Below the pieces are notes generated by a model. The model was not told where the DNA came from. It saw only the letters and a list, made by a program, of their open reading frames with translations, and did no database searches. From positions 1 to 25,144 of the forward strand of contig HF988431.1 of NCBI GenBank assembly GCA_000431975.1: 25,144 nt of DNA, written 5' to 3'. The stretch is from Prevotella sp. CAG:924 (GTDB lineage Bacteria; Bacteroidota; Bacteroidia; Bacteroidales; Bacteroidaceae). Below are positions 7,419-18,000 of this stretch, in pieces. Position 1 is the first letter of the stretch, and each line of letters starts with the position of its first letter. Both the position numbers and the translations under genes were made by a program.

Positions 7419-8936
7419 TTAGCCCTGGTGAGCGTCACGCAGCAGGTCGTTGACCGACTTCACCGGGTTGAAGGTTTCTAAGGGTACCTCTACGAAGATA
7501 GTGTTCCAGTCGCTCATGGCTCCGTTCCACAGTCCGGGCAGCTCCAGGGCCTTCAGCTCCTTGCCATCCTTACTCTTGTTGGAGATGAAGCCGGTGGCAG
7601 GATCCACATAGTCGGGCAGATGGAAAGGCTGACCCTTGTAGTCCTTCGTGGCGCATACGAGGTCTACGGGATTGAAGTGTGTTCCCTTGGTGAACATCTC
7701 TTTATAGGTCTCGTTGCTCATGTCGATCTGTGAGCTCTCCAGGATCTGCAGGTCCACGGAGCCGTCAGCATGCTGTACGAGGAACGGACCACCACCGGGC
7801 TCACCGACGTTCTTCACGACGCCGCACACGCGCATCGGACGGTTGAGCTTCTTCTTGAGATATTCCACCAGCTCGGCATCTTCCAGTTCCTTGATGTCCT
7901 CCTTGACGCAGCACAGATCGTGCTTCACGAAGCGGATCATCTCCTCGATGTCAGCGTGCTGGTAAACGCCGGAGTCGAGCTTCTTCAGATATTCGAAGGT
8001 CTTCTGCTGCTTCTCCACGAGAATGCCGGCGATCACCTGCTTCCATCTTACGGTAGGATCTTTCAGACGATCGGGCACGACATTGTCGATGTTCTTCACA
8101 AAGATCACGTCGGCGTCGATGTCATTCAGGTTCTCGATCAAGGCACCGTGACCTCCGGGACGGAACAGCAGCGTACCGTCAGCCTGGCGGAACGGCGTGC
8201 CGTCGGGATTGGCGGCGATGGTGTCGGTGCTGGGCTTCTGCTCGGAGAAGCTGACATCATAGCTCACGCCGAATTTCTCGGCATAGAAGTTGGCCTTCTC
8301 CTCCACCCGCTTCTCAAACAGGGGCAGATGCTGGTGCGAAACAGTGAAGTGGATATGGGCTTTCCCATTGGAGGAAGCATAGAGGGCAGCCTCTACGAGG
8401 TGCTCCTCCATGGGAGTGCGTGCACCCTCTGGATAGCTGTGGAAGAGCAGCAGGCCCTTGGGCAGCTGGCCGTAATTCAGGCCGTCGGCATGCAGCATAT
8501 TGGCTACAACTGACTTATAGTCGCCCTCTTTTACAAGTTCCTTAATGTCTTTCTTGGTGTTCTTCTTGCAGGCCTCATTAAGGGCATCATAGAAAGCGAA
8601 CTTCTCAATCTCACTGAAGAACGTCTTTTCGTAGTCTGTCGTCGGCTCGTTGTAGGGAGCGTCAAGGAAGGCGAACATATTCTTGAACATACGGCTGGCG
8701 GCACCGGAGGCGGGCACGAACTTTACCACCTTATGGCCGGCAGCTTTGTAAGCCTCCCATGTCTTGATTGCTTCGTCTTGTTCTTCAGTTGTGGGTACTA
8801 CGATGCCTTTTTCTACAGAGGCAGCGCTAACGATGTGCAGGAAAGGAAATCCGTCGTGGATCTGCTGGAGCTGATGCTCTACCTGTTCCACGGTCATTCC
8901 TCTTCCCTCAATTTGTTTCTTGTCAGTTTCTGTCAT
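7419..8936 (-). CDS. DUF4301 family protein, nucleotidyltransferase-like motifs
   Basis: A 505-residue soluble protein whose overall sequence I recognise as the DUF4301 family of Bacteroidota; its function is not established. Three segments resemble the active site of UDP-sugar pyrophosphorylases. VPASGAASRMF at 74–84 sits where the GG-x-GTR-M/L loop would be, RPGGHGAL at 259–266 resembles the uridine-binding GG[NH]GG[LI] motif, and FVKNIDNV at 279–286 resembles the metal-binding VDN strand. A further glycine-rich block, GEPGGGPF, is at 378–385. I infer an uncharacterised sugar-nucleotidyltransferase-like enzyme. No signal peptide or membrane segment is visible. ATG 8936 follows a good promoter, with a leader of about 34 nt. 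It lies 120 nt downstream of tilS on the same strand, but has its own promoter and a terminator after it. Confidence 0.9.
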   Translation of the reverse strand: MTETDKKQIEGRGMTVEQVEHQLQQIHDGFPFLHIVSAASVEKGIVVPTTEEQDEAIKTWEAYKAAGHKVVKFVPASGAASRMFKNMFAFLDAPYNEPTTDYEKTFFSEIEKFAFYDALNEACKKNTKKDIKELVKEGDYKSVVANMLHADGLNYGQLPKGLLLFHSYPEGARTPMEEHLVEAALYASSNGKAHIHFTVSHQHLPLFEKRVEEKANFYAEKFGVSYDVSFSEQKPSTDTIAANPDGTPFRQADGTLLFRPGGHGALIENLNDIDADVIFVKNIDNVVPDRLKDPTVRWKQVIAGILVEKQQKTFEYLKKLDSGVYQHADIEEMIRFVKHDLCCVKEDIKELEDAELVEYLKKKLNRPMRVCGVVKNVGEPGGGPFLVQHADGSVDLQILESSQIDMSNETYKEMFTKGTHFNPVDLVCATKDYKGQPFHLPDYVDPATGFISNKSKDGKELKALELPGLWNGAMSDWNTIFVEVPLETFNPVKSVNDLLRDAHQG

Positions 8937-8975
8937 ATTTCGGTTTGCTAATTGGGTTTTACTGTTTCACATAGG

Positions 8976-9006
8976 CAAAAATAGGGAAAATCAACGGGAA
9001 ACCCAA
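8976..9006 (-). promoter_or_regulatory. Promoter of the DUF4301 gene
   Basis: On the minus strand TTGG (9006–9003), a 19-nt spacer and TATTTTTG (8983–8976) fit the Bacteroidota promoter consensus. The predicted mRNA start is near 8970, about 34 nt before the ATG. I see no clear terminator between tilS and this promoter, so read-through from the tilS operon is also possible. Confidence 0.72.
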
Positions 9007-9056
9007 AAGATTATGCAAAAAAATCAAGATTGTAATCAAAATAAAATATGTGGGGG

Positions 9057-10454
9057 CTAACAGCAGACAATCTGTAGTCGCAGCATGTCCTTTGTCTTGT
9101 CTCCTATCGCCACGGGGGCAGCGGTGCGCAGGCCCACCACCCAGACGATGTGTCCGTGGGCATCGCAGACCACCAGTTGCCGGCGCTTGCGGTAGAGCGA
9201 GAGATGCCGGTCGGTCAGGAAGTCGCTGACCAGACGCTGCCCTTTCATCCCGAAGGGTACGAAGCGGTCGCCCTCGCCCACGGGACGGATGGTCAGGGGA
9301 AATGCCACGCTGTCGGCATCCAACGTGGCGAGATAGGGATCGCGGGAGATCTGATCCTTAGAGTGATAAGGCTCACGGCTGATCCGTATCTTTATCGATG
9401 AAACGGGCGATTCCTGAGTATTTTCCTCATACACGTAGGTGCCTTCCATCGGGAGGCGACGCGTGGGCCACGCACTCTCCCACTCTGCACGGGGCACCAC
9501 CAACAGCTTGCCCTGATGGCTGAGCACCACCGTCGACGCACTCTTCCAGATGCGTCCCGACTGTGTCTCCCTCATCATCTCGTCCACCTGTGCCGGCTTG
9601 AAGCCCTTGGCACCGAACAGGTGCCAGAAGGTGGGCTGTGCCATCTTCGCTCCGAGCAGGGCGTCACGGCTGTAGGTCGTCACCCGGCCCTCTCCGTAGA
9701 GATCCGTGCCCGAAGGAGTGGCGGCAGGGACGACGGCCCTGTCAATGTCGGCCTGCATGTCGGCCTCCATCACGCTCGTCACCTCGCCGACACGCTCGGC
9801 CAGCTCGGCCACCTTGTTGTCGAAGGCGGGGTTGAGCTGTCGCAGGATGGGGATCACCTCGTGGCGGAGCACGTTCCGCTTGGTGTCGTCCTCCAGGTTC
9901 GTGCTGTCCACTACGTATTTTTGTCCGATCTCATCGAGATAGTCGAGTATCTGCTGCCGGGTGCATCCGAGCATCGGACGGAGGATATGTCCGTTCCGCG
10001 GACGGATGCCCTGCAGGCCACGGATGCCCGTGCCCCGCACGAGGTTGAGCAGCACCGTCTCCACCTGGTCGTCCTGGTGATGGGCGATGACGATGCCGTC
10101 CGCGTCTATGTCACGTCGCAGCTGCTCGAAGTAGCGGTAGCGCAGCTCGCGTGCCGCCATCTCTATCGACACATGGTGAAGGGCGGCATAGCTCTCCGTG
10201 TCGAAGTGGATGCGGTGAAGGGGCACGTGGAGATGTTCGCAGAGCGCCACGCAGAACTGCTCGTCGCGCTCGCTCTCCTCCCCGCGCAGATGGAAGTTGC
10301 AGTGCATGGCCTCCGTGCGGTAGCCGAGCGCGAGCAGGGCGCAGAGCAGGGCCACGCTGTCGGGACCGCCTGAAAGCCCCAATAAATAAAGACCGTCGGC
10401 ACGAAGAAGGTCGTGCCGACGGATATAGGATGCTATGTTATGAACGAGAGTCAT
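9057..10454 (-). CDS. tilS: tRNA(Ile)-lysidine synthetase
   Basis: ATP-dependent enzyme that attaches lysine to cytidine 34 of the CAU-anticodon isoleucine tRNA, so that it reads AUA rather than AUG. It is essential in most bacteria. The PP-loop SGGPDS is at 28–33, NFHLRGEESERDE at 53–65, and the family segment AHHQDDQVETVLLNLVRG at 124–141. NVLRHEVIP at 194–202 follows, and a TilS C-terminal substrate-binding domain occupies about the last 80 residues (MKGQRLVSDFLTD within it). At 465 residues it is slightly longer than the E. coli enzyme. ATG 10454 lies two bases after the stop of the rRNA methyltransferase gene, which shows tight co-transcription and probably translational coupling. Confidence 0.95.
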   Translation of the reverse strand: MTLVHNIASYIRRHDLLRADGLYLLGLSGGPDSVALLCALLALGYRTEAMHCNFHLRGEESERDEQFCVALCEHLHVPLHRIHFDTESYAALHHVSIEMAARELRYRYFEQLRRDIDADGIVIAHHQDDQVETVLLNLVRGTGIRGLQGIRPRNGHILRPMLGCTRQQILDYLDEIGQKYVVDSTNLEDDTKRNVLRHEVIPILRQLNPAFDNKVAELAERVGEVTSVMEADMQADIDRAVVPAATPSGTDLYGEGRVTTYSRDALLGAKMAQPTFWHLFGAKGFKPAQVDEMMRETQSGRIWKSASTVVLSHQGKLLVVPRAEWESAWPTRRLPMEGTYVYEENTQESPVSSIKIRISREPYHSKDQISRDPYLATLDADSVAFPLTIRPVGEGDRFVPFGMKGQRLVSDFLTDRHLSLYRKRRQLVVCDAHGHIVWVVGLRTAAPVAIGDKTKDMLRLQIVCC

Positions 10455-10456
10455 GT

Positions 10457-11638
10457 TTATTCGACATAGAGGACCAGTCCCTTCAGGTATTCGCCTTCCG
10501 GGTGATAGATGTTGATCGGATGGTCGGCAGGCTGATGCAGCTGGTGGAGGATGCGCACCTTGCGTCCTGTCTGTGCGGCGGCGGTGAAGACGGCGTTGCG
10601 GAAATTGTCTTTCGTCACCACCTGCGAGCAGCTGAACGTGAAGAGGATGCCGCCCTTGCGGATGCGTTCCAGGCCTTTCACGTTGAGACGGGTATAGCCC
10701 TTCAGTGCATTGTGCAGCGCTCCCCGGTGCTTGGCGAAGGCCGGCGGGTCGAGGATGATCAGGTCGTATTTGTCGTTGTTGTTGTCGAGGTACTTAAAGG
10801 CATCCTCGCAGAATGCCTCGTGACGGCTGTCGCCGGGGAAGTTGAGGGCCACGTTGGCATTGGTCAGCTCGATGGCCTTGGCCGACGAGTCGACCGAGTG
10901 GACGAGCTTCGCACCGCCCCGCATGGCATACACCGAGAAGCCGCCCGTGTAGCAGAACATGTTGAGCACGCTCTTGCCCGTCGCGTACTTCTCGAGCAGC
11001 GAGCGGTTCTCACGCTGGTCGACGAAGAAGCCGGTCTTCTGGCCGCGCAGCCAGTCGACGCGGAACTTCAGGCCGTTCTCCACGGCCACGTTGTCGTCGG
11101 TCCGTCCATGGATGAATCCGTCCTCCTCACCCAGATGGGCCTTGTAGGGCAGCGTCGTCTCGCTCTTGTAGTAGACGTTCTTGATGCGTCCGTCCATGAC
11201 GTCGACGAGCGCGTCGCAGATCTCCTGCCGGCAGTAGTGCATGCCCACGCTGTGTGCCTGCATCACGGCCGTCTCGCCATAGCAGTCGATGATCAGGCCG
11301 GGCAGGTTGTCGCCCTCGCCGTGAACCAGTCGGAAGGTGTTGTTGTTCGGATTGTCTGCTATTCCGATGCGCTGACGCATCAGGAGGGCTGCCTCGAGCC
11401 GCGAACGCCAGAAGGCGCCGTCAATAGTGATGTCGCGGAACGACAGCACACGCACGGCGATGGAGCCGATCTGATAATGTCCCACGGCAATGAACTGGCC
11501 CTCGTGGGTGATGACGCGCACCACCTCGCCCTCCTCGATGCCGTCGTCCATGCCGGCGAGGGCTCCTGAGAAGATCCAGGGATGAAAGCGCAGGAGCGAC
11601 TCCTGCTTACGCGGTTTGAGATATACTTGTTTGTACAT
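10457..11638 (-). CDS. rlmI: Class I SAM-dependent rRNA methyltransferase, RlmI type
   Basis: A 393-residue member of the RlmI/COG1092 family, which makes 5-methylcytosine in 23S rRNA (C1962 in E. coli). An N-terminal PUA-like RNA-binding region occupies about 1–75. The Rossmann methyltransferase part includes TGFFVDQREN at 202–211, the SAM-binding VLNMFCYTGGFS at 224–235, the acidic residue in HSVD (247–250), motif IV DPPAF at 297–301 and SCS at 336–338, which holds the presumed catalytic Cys337. The exact target base in this organism is inferred from the family. It lies 39 nt after the exonuclease gene and 2 nt before tilS, so all three probably share one mRNA. ATG 11638 gives the usual start MYKQVYLKPRKQESL. 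Confidence 0.9.
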   Translation of the reverse strand: MYKQVYLKPRKQESLLRFHPWIFSGALAGMDDGIEEGEVVRVITHEGQFIAVGHYQIGSIAVRVLSFRDITIDGAFWRSRLEAALLMRQRIGIADNPNNNTFRLVHGEGDNLPGLIIDCYGETAVMQAHSVGMHYCRQEICDALVDVMDGRIKNVYYKSETTLPYKAHLGEEDGFIHGRTDDNVAVENGLKFRVDWLRGQKTGFFVDQRENRSLLEKYATGKSVLNMFCYTGGFSVYAMRGGAKLVHSVDSSAKAIELTNANVALNFPGDSRHEAFCEDAFKYLDNNNDKYDLIILDPPAFAKHRGALHNALKGYTRLNVKGLERIRKGGILFTFSCSQVVTKDNFRNAVFTAAAQTGRKVRILHQLHQPADHPINIYHPEGEYLKGLVLYVE

Positions 11639-11677
11639 AGTATGTCGATGAAATGGTCGGAAAATGTGAGTCGATGG

Positions 11678-12355
11678 TTATTTTGTCGATGCGGGCTCCT
11701 CGACGAGCGCCTCTTCCTTCACCTTTGCCTTGGGCTCAGGCTCGGGCACCTTCACGAGCTGGTAGTCGCCCGTCTCGCGGAGACGGTTGATCTCCTCATA
11801 GAGATGGATGCAGCTCCAGGCGTCGATGGCGGCATACTGGCGCTGCTTCTCCGAGAGGATGGGAGCCTCCCAGTTGGACAGCTGCTGGCGCTTGGCGATC
11901 TTCTTGTGGAAGAGGTTCGCATAGAGCTTCTGCAGGCTCAGGTCCTCGATGCCTATCGTCCCCACCATGTTCTGAAGATCGATGAAGTTGCCGGGGATGA
12001 AGTGCTCACGTGCCTCGAGCTGGTGAAGATCATCGTGCCACGAGAGACCGATCTTTTTCACGGTCTCGTCCTCCAGGAAGCGCTTGATGGCAGGGGTGAT
12101 GCCCGTCAGGCAGAGACGGAAGAGGAAGGCGGTGTCGCGGTTGGCCACCTGCAGCAGGGCCACCTCGTGGTGCTCGCCCCGATGGAATGTCGGCTTTGTC
12201 TCTGTATCCACGCCGAGGATGTCGCTGGACAGCAGATAGTCCACGGCCTTCTCGGTCTCACCCGGAGAGATGATCGAGATGATGCGTCCCGGAAAGACTA
12301 CCTGCGGTAAAGTAGAAATCGTCTTTTTGTCAAATTTGTTATATATGATCTTCAT
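11678..12355 (-). CDS. DEDDy-type 3'-5' exonuclease domain protein
   Basis: A 225-residue single-domain exonuclease of the RNase D/Werner-like DnaQ superfamily, expected to remove nucleotides from the 3' ends of RNA or DNA. Motif I is DTE (Asp50, Glu52). Motif II is KIGLSWHDDL, with Asp109 the likely ligand. Motif III is YAAID (Tyr174, Asp178), the DEDDy signature. There is no HRDC domain as in RNase D. The last 25 residues are a charged tail rich in Glu, Lys and Pro. I chose ATG 12355 (MKIIYNKFDKKTIS); the longer in-frame GTG start at 12427 falls inside the leader hairpin. First gene of the exonuclease–rlmI–tilS operon, so an RNA-maturation role is plausible but unproven. Confidence 0.88.
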   Translation of the reverse strand: MKIIYNKFDKKTISTLPQVVFPGRIISIISPGETEKAVDYLLSSDILGVDTETKPTFHRGEHHEVALLQVANRDTAFLFRLCLTGITPAIKRFLEDETVKKIGLSWHDDLHQLEAREHFIPGNFIDLQNMVGTIGIEDLSLQKLYANLFHKKIAKRQQLSNWEAPILSEKQRQYAAIDAWSCIHLYEEINRLRETGDYQLVKVPEPEPKAKVKEEALVEEPASTK

Positions 12356-12400
12356 CGTCTGTAATTGCGCTTTATGCAAAGCCTCAAAGAATGAATGATG

Positions 12401-12428
12401 GGTGAATCTGAAAATTGCACGATTCACC
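12401..12428 (-). promoter_or_regulatory. Perfect inverted repeat at the 5' end of the exonuclease operon mRNA
   Basis: GGTGAATC (12401–12408) and GATTCACC (12421–12428) form a perfect eight-base-pair dyad with a 12-base loop. On the minus strand it starts about four bases after the predicted transcription start, about 46 nt before the exonuclease ATG. It could act as an operator or as a 5'-terminal mRNA hairpin. Confidence 0.55.
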
Positions 12429-12437
12429 TATCGTCTG

Positions 12438-12468
12438 CAAAATTACAACAATCGGCCGGAATAAGCAA
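12438..12468 (-). promoter_or_regulatory. Promoter of the exonuclease–rlmI–tilS operon
   Basis: On the minus strand TTGC (12468–12465), 19 nt and TAATTTTG (12445–12438) fit the Bacteroidota consensus with one mismatch in the -33 box. It diverges from the ABC-F promoter about 100 bp away. Confidence 0.62.
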
Positions 12469-12551
12469 GAAAAGAGGGGTGAAATAGCAAACAGGAGCTT
12501 ACAAAAAGTCAACTTTCTTCACTTTTGCAACTGAAATTCAGGAATTCTTCG

Positions 12552-12559
12552 TAACTTTG
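12552..12559 (+). promoter_or_regulatory. Candidate -7 element for the ABC-F gene
   Basis: TAACTTTG matches TAnnTTTG and lies about 43 nt before the ABC-F start. The nearest TTTG upstream (12524–12527) is 24 nt away, longer than the usual 19–20, so the -33 box is uncertain. A small palindrome, CTGAAATTCAG (12531–12541), lies in the spacer. Confidence 0.5.
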
Positions 12560-12601
12560 CACACAAAAGAAAATAACCATATTTAATAGGTATTATCAAT
12601 A

Positions 12602-14221
<1,620 letters not shown>

Positions 14222-14304
14222 GGACAGATGTCACGACGGAGGACAGGGCCCTACCCCTCTTCCGCCTGACAAATATTATATGGAAACTGACAGAAAGCGT
14301 GCCA

Positions 14305-14320
14305 TGGCACACTTTTTGTT
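14305..14320 (+). promoter_or_regulatory. Sigma-54-like promoter before grpE
   Basis: TGGCAC-ACTTT-TTGTT resembles the -24/-12 consensus TGGCAC-N5-TTGCW, with GT in place of the -12 GC. A start about 12 nt downstream, near 14331, would leave a 20-nt leader before the grpE ATG. No TAnnTTTG element is visible in the 129-nt gap. The same bases also form a hairpin (14294–14302 with 14307–14315, one mismatch) followed by further Ts, so a terminator for the ABC-F gene is an alternative reading. Confidence 0.45.
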
Positions 14321-14350
14321 TGCTAGCTATCTAAACGAAAATCAACGACT

Positions 14351-14941
14351 ATGGAAGAAAATAAGAACAAAGAGACAGAGCAGGCCGCACAGCAGGAAGC
14401 TAAGGATGCTCAGAACGACCAGAAGGTTGATAAGACTCAGGACGCCGCCAACGACACGAAGGCTCAGGACGCTGCGGCAGAGGAGCAGCCGGAGAAGGAT
14501 CCTCTGGCAGAGGCTCAGCAGCAGATCGCCGACCTGAAGGACAAGTATCTGCGTTGCGCCGCCGAGTTCGACAATTACAAGAAGCGCACGCTGAAGGAGA
14601 AGGCCGAGCTCATCCTCAACGGAAGTGAGCGCACCGTCACCGCCGTCCTCCCCGTGCTGGACGACTTCGAGCGTGCCCTCGCCGACAAGAGCGACGACGT
14701 GGAAGCCATCCGCAAGGGCGTGGAGATGATCTACAACAAGTTCCTCAAGGCCCTCGAGGGCATCGGCGTGAAGAAGATCGACACGACCGACAAGGACTTC
14801 GACACCGACATGCACGAGGCCGTTGCCATGGTGCCCGGACAGCCCGACGAGAAGAAAGGTAAGGTGATCGACTGCCTGCAGGCCGGATACACCCTCAACG
14901 ATAAAGTGATCCGTCACGCCAAGGTGGCCGTGGCTCAGTAA
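14351..14941 (+). CDS. grpE: GrpE nucleotide-exchange factor
   Basis: Co-chaperone that releases ADP from DnaK in the cytoplasm. Of 196 residues, the first 50 are a charged, Ala/Gln/Glu/Asp/Lys-rich disordered tail. A long helix follows at about 50–100 with AEFDNYKKR at 71–79, then LPVLDDFERAL at 100–110 and the beta-wing at about 145–196 (KVIDCLQAGYTLNDKVIRHA in it), ending KVAVAQ. Length and order match the family. It is 9 nt ahead of dnaJ and clearly co-transcribed; dnaK is not in the window, as is common in Bacteroidota. ATG 14351 follows an A-rich leader. Regulation may be through the sigma-54-like element just upstream. Confidence 0.96.
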   Translation: MEENKNKETEQAAQQEAKDAQNDQKVDKTQDAANDTKAQDAAAEEQPEKDPLAEAQQQIADLKDKYLRCAAEFDNYKKRTLKEKAELILNGSERTVTAVLPVLDDFERALADKSDDVEAIRKGVEMIYNKFLKALEGIGVKKIDTTDKDFDTDMHEAVAMVPGQPDEKKGKVIDCLQAGYTLNDKVIRHAKVAVAQ

Positions 14942-14950
14942 CTTATAGAT

Positions 14951-16117
<1,167 letters not shown>

Positions 16118-16208
16118 CTGCACCTCGGCAGGGCCTGAGCCTCTCCGACCGATGAGGACACAGGTTCCTTCCCACACATATATAGTCTCTTAATATTCTA
16201 AGGGGCAA

Positions 16209-16334
16209 CCGGTTACGCACCGGAACAAATCAAGGACTTTAACTGTCGCGGGTCAGCATTGCGTGCACAACGCTGCTGGTCCGCGACTTACAATTTACGA
16301 GCGGCGCTCCGTTCCCGTTACGCGGGCGGACGCC
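16209..16334 (+). other. Cluster of three hairpins between dnaJ and folC
   Basis: Three successive stems fill this gap. The first is CCGGT/ACCGG (16209–16223, loop TACGC). The second is a large one, GTCGCGG…CCGCGAC (16245–16287), continuing through GTCAGCA/TGCTGGT and GCGT/ACGC around loop GCACA. The third is GGCG-C-TCCG-TT-CCCG paired with CGGG-CGGA-CGCC (16303–16334, loop TTACG). Only a weak T-rich tail follows the second. The cluster probably includes the dnaJ terminator, but three in a row suggest a structured RNA leader of folC or a palindromic repeat element. No Bacteroidota promoter is evident in the gap. Confidence 0.5.
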
Positions 16335-16364
16335 AGCTTTCACACCATATACCTTTTATTATAT

Positions 16365-17684
16365 ATGACCATTGAAGAGAAATACCGAGCCACCGTACAA
16401 TATCTTTTTAATGTCACCCCTGTCTTCGAGCATGTAGGTGCCTCGGCCTACAAGAGCGGTCTGGACAACACGCTGGCTCTCGATGAGCATTTCCATCACC
16501 CCCATCGTTCCTATCCCACGATCCATGTGGCCGGCACCAACGGCAAGGGTTCCTGCTCCCACTCCATCGCTGCCGTGCTGCAGGCGGCAGGCTATCGCGT
16601 CGGCCTCTACACCTCACCCCATCTGGTCGACTTCCGCGAGCGCATCCGCGTCAACGGCGAGCCCATCTCCCGCGAGCGCGTCATCGACTTCGTCGAGAAG
16701 GAGCGCTCCTTCTTCGAGCCCCTCCATCCCTCTTTCTTCGAGCTCACCACGGCCATGGCCTTCCTCTATTTCCAGGAGCAGAAGGTCGATGTCGCCGTCA
16801 TTGAGGTAGGACTCGGCGGACGGCTCGACTGCACCAACATCATCCGTCCGTTGCTGAGCGTTGTCACCAACATCAGCTTCGACCACACGGGCTTCCTCGG
16901 CGACACGCTGGCGAAGATCGCGGGTGAGAAGGCCGGCATCATCAAGGCCGGCGTCCCCGTGGTCGTGGGTGAGACAGTGCCGGAGACACGCCCCGTCTTC
17001 CAGCACAAGGCCGATGAGGAGAAGGCTCCCGTCGTCTTTGCCGAAGACCGCCCCGAGGTGCTCTCCGTCGTCCACTGTGCCGACGGTGGCATGGACTATG
17101 ACACCGTCCATTTCGGAACGCTCCACGGCGACCTCAGCGGCGAGTACCAGAAGAAGAACATGAACACCGTGCTCACCGCACTCCACGTGCTGATGACACT
17201 GCCGCCGTCTGCCGGCTGCCCCCTCACCGTCTCGATGGACGATGTCCGCAAGGGCCTTGCCCGGGTATGCCCGTCCACGGGACTCATGGGCCGTTGGCAG
17301 ACCCTGCGCCACGACCCGCTCGTCATCTGCGACACGGGCCACAACCTCGGAGGATGGCAGTACCTGGCTCCCCAGATCAAGGCGGTCGGCTGTGCCGTGC
17401 GCCGCATCGTCTTCGGCATGGTCGACGACAAGGACATCGACAGCGTGATGGCGCTGCTGCCCCGCGATGCCGTCTACTATTGGTGTCAGGCCGCCAGCAA
17501 GCGCGCCATTCCCTCCGCCACCGTGGCCGCGAAAGGACAGGCCCACGGACTCACCGGCACCGACTGCGGCAGCGTGTCCGATGCCTATGCGGCAGCGATG
17601 GACGAGGCGACGCCCGCCGACTTCATCTTCGTAGGCGGCTCGAGCTACGTCGTTGCCGACCTGCTCGCCTCCCAGTCCGTCTGA
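16365..17684 (+). CDS. folC: Bifunctional folylpolyglutamate / dihydrofolate synthase
   Basis: Adds glutamate to dihydropteroate and to folates, completing and retaining folate cofactors in the cytoplasm. The 439-residue Mur-ligase-type protein has the ATP loop GTNGKGS at 57–63, the folate-site segment TSPHLVDFRERI at 83–94, and VIEVGLGGRLDCTN at 145–158. These are followed by TNISFDHTGFLG (168–179) and EKAGIIK, whose Lys is normally carbamylated. CDTGHN is in the C-terminal domain. Length matches FolC. I chose ATG 16365 (MTIEEKYRATVQYLF), which fits the family; an in-frame start at 16263 would add 34 residues read through the hairpin cluster and is unlikely. The gene is followed by a strong terminator. 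Confidence 0.95.
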   Translation: MTIEEKYRATVQYLFNVTPVFEHVGASAYKSGLDNTLALDEHFHHPHRSYPTIHVAGTNGKGSCSHSIAAVLQAAGYRVGLYTSPHLVDFRERIRVNGEPISRERVIDFVEKERSFFEPLHPSFFELTTAMAFLYFQEQKVDVAVIEVGLGGRLDCTNIIRPLLSVVTNISFDHTGFLGDTLAKIAGEKAGIIKAGVPVVVGETVPETRPVFQHKADEEKAPVVFAEDRPEVLSVVHCADGGMDYDTVHFGTLHGDLSGEYQKKNMNTVLTALHVLMTLPPSAGCPLTVSMDDVRKGLARVCPSTGLMGRWQTLRHDPLVICDTGHNLGGWQYLAPQIKAVGCAVRRIVFGMVDDKDIDSVMALLPRDAVYYWCQAASKRAIPSATVAAKGQAHGLTGTDCGSVSDAYAAAMDEATPADFIFVGGSSYVVADLLASQSV

Positions 17685-17710
17685 TCCTCATTTCCCCCTT
17701 TATAACGGTT

Positions 17711-17788
17711 CTGTGCCATGATCCCTTCCGGATGCAGGCGGCCCTTCTGCCGTCCCTTCCCGAAGCGGTCATGGCACAGCGCTTTTTC
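17711..17788 (+). terminator. Intrinsic terminator after folC
   Basis: CTGTGCCATGATC (17711–17723) pairs with GGTCATGGCACAG (17767–17779) over thirteen positions (one T·G) and encloses further nested stems, including CTTC/GAAG and GCAG/CTGC. GCTTTTTCT follows. It begins 26 nt after the folC stop. Confidence 0.72.
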
Positions 17789-17868
17789 TCCCCTTCTCCA
17801 TCTGATGTGGCAACCTTGACCTACAATCCATCCGCCCAAAGGCGTTCTTTACCCCGATAATTGGTAAT

Positions 17869-17886
17869 GTTAAAAGGTTTTTTAAC
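17869..17886. promoter_or_regulatory. AT-rich dyad upstream of the galM promoter
   Basis: GTTAAAA (17869–17875) and TTTTAAC (17880–17886) form a seven-base dyad about 30 bp upstream of the galM -33 box. It may be an operator; the role is a guess from position. Confidence 0.3.
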
Positions 17887-17915
17887 GCACAAATAATACA
17901 TTTTCATGATATAAA

Positions 17916-17947
17916 CTTGTTTTTTTGATTTTAATTTTGTTACTTTG
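17916..17947 (+). promoter_or_regulatory. Promoter of galM
   Basis: CTTGT (17916–17920) and TTACTTTG (17940–17947), with a spacer of 19–20 nt, resemble the Bacteroidota promoter with a mismatch in each box. A perfect TAATTTTG overlaps it at 17932–17939 but lacks a -33 box. The leader to the galM ATG is about 50 nt. Confidence 0.5.
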
Positions 17948-18000
17948 CATTATACAATGCGACAGAGACATAAGAAATAATCACTAAAAACTTATCCGAT

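Noticed and set aside
9516..11569. Long plus-strand frames opposite tilS and rlmI
   Set aside because: They are antisense shadows of GC-rich genes; the minus-strand frames carry all the conserved motifs.
12356..12427. GTG start at 12427 for the exonuclease
   Set aside because: It lies inside the leader dyad just after the promoter; ATG 12355 fits the fold better.
16263..16364. Earlier start for folC
   Set aside because: The extra 34 codons run through strong hairpins and have no family counterpart.
17772..17787. Second sigma-54-like TGGCAC at the folC terminator
   Set aside because: The -12 part is TTTTT with no G, and the bases are better explained by the terminator stem and T-run.
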